Part shown: positions 62,211 to 64,000 of the stretch, piece after piece
Numbering within the stretch: position 1 is the stretch's first letter
Layout: each line of letters begins with the position of its first letter
Assembly: GCF_001189245.1 (NCBI RefSeq)
Contig: NZ_LFIQ01000039.1
Span: forward strand, 76,605 to 140,604
DNA length: 64,000 nt
Direction of reading: 5' to 3'
Origin: Bradyrhizobium pachyrhizi
Lineage (GTDB): Bacteria > Pseudomonadota > Alphaproteobacteria > Rhizobiales > Xanthobacteraceae
Translations under genes and position numbers: made by a program
The notes under the pieces: generated by a model
Told to the model about the DNA's origin: nothing
Database searches by the model: none
Seen by the model: only the letters and a program-made list of their open reading frames with translations

Positions 62211-64000
62211 TTACGCCTTCATCGCCGCCTTGACGGCTTCTGCGGTGATCGGCAGGCCGCGGACGCGGGCACCGACCGCGTTGAAGACGGCGTTGCCGAT
62301 CGCCGGCGCCACCACCGTCACCGCGGGCTCGCCGACGCCGGTCGCCTTCTCGCCATTGGCGATGACGTTGACCGCGACTTCCGGCAGCTGGCTCATCCGA
62401 AGCGGCGTATAGCTGTCGAAGTTGGTCTGCTCGATGCCGCCGTCCTTCAACGTCGCCTTCTCGAACAGCGCCAGTGACATGCCCCACAGCGCCGCGCCCT
62501 CGACCTGGGCCCGGATGCCGTCGGGATTCACCTGCGTACCAACGTCGGTCGCAACCGTCAGCTTCTTCACCGTCACCTCGCCCGACGGGGCGACCGCGAC
62601 ATGGGCGACGCAGGCGGTCCAGCTCGCCGTGGCGCGCTCCTGCGACGACACGCACGCAACGCCCATGCCTTCGCCCTTGGGCAGCTGCTTGGTGCCGTAG
62701 CCGGCAAGGCCCATCGCAGCGAGCAAGGTGTTGCGGAGACGCTGCGCGCCGCCGTCGTTCTTGCCCTTGCCGTCGAGCAACGAGATGCGCAGCTGCGCCG
62801 GGTCCTTGCCGGTCGCATGCGCGATCTCGTCGATCATGCTTTCGACCGCCCAGAACGTCCAGCCCGGCGCCACCGAGCGGAGCTGACCCGACGGGGTGGC
62901 GTTGTGCGCCATCTCGTTCTTGATCGCCCGCACATAGTGGTTGGGCACGGTGTAGAAGAAGTCCGCTCCGTTCACGGTGAAGGAGTCGAGCGGACCCTTC
63001 TTGTCGACCGACGGTGTGAGGAAATCGGGGATTCCCCAACGCGCGGTCGGCCAGGCCGAAACCACGTCGTGGCTTATCGCGACGATCTTGCCGTCACCGT
63101 CCATGCCGGCCTTCACCTTCTGGTAGGTCAGCGGACGCGAGAAATCCATCGTCATGTCGTTTTCGCGCGTGTAGATGACCTTGACCGGCTTGCCGACGGC
63201 CTTCGCCGCCTGCACCGCGGGCACCATCATGTCGGCGTCGAGACGCCGGCCGAAACCGCCGCCCAGCCACATCTGGTGCATCACCACGAACTTCGGATCG
63301 ATCCCGGCGGCGCCGGCCGCAATCGCGCCGGAGCGCGTCGCGAACTGGTTGCCGGAATAGATGTGCAGGATGTCGCCCTTGAACTCCGCGGTGGCGTTCA
63401 TCGGCTCCATCGGCGCGTGGATGTTGATGTTGGTGGTGTATTCCGCCTCCAGCACCTTGGCCGCCGAGCCGAAGGCCGCCTTGGGATCACCGTCCTTGAC
63501 GAAGAACTGGCCGGAATCGTCCAGTCCCTGAAGCCGCTTGCCTTCCGTGAGCAGCGATTCGCTCGACAGCTTTGCGTTCGGACCGCCGTCATAGCTGATC
63601 TTCAGCGCCGCGGCGGCCTTCTTCGCCTGCGCATAGGTGTTGGCGACCGCGACGACCCAGCCGGTCGTGGTTGTGGTCTTGTCGTCGAGGGTGACGGCCT
63701 TGATGAAGCCGGGCAGCTTCTTGGCCGCGCTATCGTCGACCGACTTCACGGTGGCGCCGTAACGCACCGGCGGGGTGACCAGCGCGCCGTGGACCATGCC
63801 CGGCACCATCACGTCGATGCCGTACTTGGCCGTGCCGTTGGTCTTCGACGGGATGTCGAGTTGCGGCACCGAGACGCCGATCATGGTGTACTGGTCGGGC
63901 GTCTTCAGCTTGATCGCCTTCAGATCATCCGCCGTGAAGGTCTTGGTCGCCTTGCCGCTCTTCACCACCTCGGCGAACGACATCGACTTCTTCGACTTTG
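62211..64000 (-). CDS. Molybdopterin-binding subunit of xanthine dehydrogenase family (partial)
   Basis: The reading frame is open at the right edge, so at least 596 residues of the C-terminal part are present and the start lies outside the window. It matches the large subunit of isoquinoline 1-oxidoreductase-type molybdenum hydroxylases: GMVHGALVTPPVRYGATVKS, HAPMEPMNATAEF, QMWLGGGFGRRLDAD and, at the end, GVGEPAVTVVAPAIGNAVF, which carries the active-site Glu. It hydroxylates aldehydes or N-heterocycles with a small Fe-S subunit that is probably encoded next to it. Confidence 0.93.
   Translation of the reverse strand, partial: KSKKSMSFAEVVKSGKATKTFTADDLKAIKLKTPDQYTMIGVSVPQLDIPSKTNGTAKYGIDVMVPGMVHGALVTPPVRYGATVKSVDDSAAKKLPGFIKAVTLDDKTTTTTGWVVAVANTYAQAKKAAAALKISYDGGPNAKLSSESLLTEGKRLQGLDDSGQFFVKDGDPKAAFGSAAKVLEAEYTTNINIHAPMEPMNATAEFKGDILHIYSGNQFATRSGAIAAGAAGIDPKFVVMHQMWLGGGFGRRLDADMMVPAVQAAKAVGKPVKVIYTRENDMTMDFSRPLTYQKVKAGMDGDGKIVAISHDVVSAWPTARWGIPDFLTPSVDKKGPLDSFTVNGADFFYTVPNHYVRAIKNEMAHNATPSGQLRSVAPGWTFWAVESMIDEIAHATGKDPAQLRISLLDGKGKNDGGAQRLRNTLLAAMGLAGYGTKQLPKGEGMGVACVSSQERATASWTACVAHVAVAPSGEVTVKKLTVATDVGTQVNPDGIRAQVEGAALWGMSLALFEKATLKDGGIEQTNFDSYTPLRMSQLPEVAVNVIANGEKATGVGEPAVTVVAPAIGNAVFNAVGARVRGLPITAEAVKAAMKA

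Noticed and set aside
1-64000. CRISPR array
   Set aside because: No regularly spaced direct repeats with unique spacers were seen; the repeats found are dispersed or paired.

Overview
The window looks like a chromosomal segment from a Bradyrhizobium-type alphaproteobacterium. The signs are high GC content, a 180-kDa-type NAD-glutamate dehydrogenase, biotin genes controlled by a GntR-type BioR with its TTATCTATGA boxes, a DUF3551 secreted protein, and several dispersed palindromic repeats of the kind scattered through these genomes. This assignment is inference; no marker gene such as 16S rRNA is present.

Region 1 (about 1-14,978) is an integrated genomic island. Every gene in it reads leftwards. 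Its right border is a displaced 3' half of tRNA-Arg(CCG) (14929-14978), next to a P4-type tyrosine integrase. Behind the integrase come an orphan protein, an AlpA-like DNA-binding protein, a second small helix-turn-helix protein and a RepA-like AAA ATPase. The cargo looks like genome defence. One tightly overlapping operon encodes an MmeI-like DNA methyltransferase, an SF2 helicase and a GIY-YIG nuclease, followed by a small basic protein. It is followed by McrB and McrC and a possible Mrr-like nuclease. Matching paired TGCTTACC repeats near both edges suggest that the left end of the island lies just outside the window. The methyltransferase-helicase-nuclease operon is the best candidate for an uncharacterised system.

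Region 2 (about 15,000-31,400) is core and metabolic. It holds NAD-glutamate dehydrogenase and a sigma-54 activator divergent from a SnoaL-flavin monooxygenase fusion, with a near-consensus -24/-12 promoter and palindromic upstream sites between them. It also holds CBS-domain, YbaK-like and pentapeptide-repeat proteins. A LysR / HAD dehalogenase-like / CoA-transferase / MFS module follows.

Region 3 (about 31,600-44,400) contains an exported Trp/Tyr-rich repeat protein, the bioBFDA operon with divergent bioR and BioR operators, a GreA-like factor, an RND efflux pair and an exported alpha/beta hydrolase.

Region 4 (45,000-64,000) is a string of mostly single genes: a LuxR-type regulator, DUF1697, threonine ammonia-lyase, two very small genes, a BchE-like radical SAM protein beside a cis-prenyltransferase, regulator/membrane protein pairs, DUF1428, DUF899, ArsR/SRPBCC, DUF3551, a Bug-type binding protein, a VOC protein, an acyl-CoA ligase, a cytochrome P450, an HD-GYP protein, and a molybdopterin-binding dehydrogenase subunit cut by the window end. 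At least four repeat families occupy the intergenic gaps of regions 2-4.
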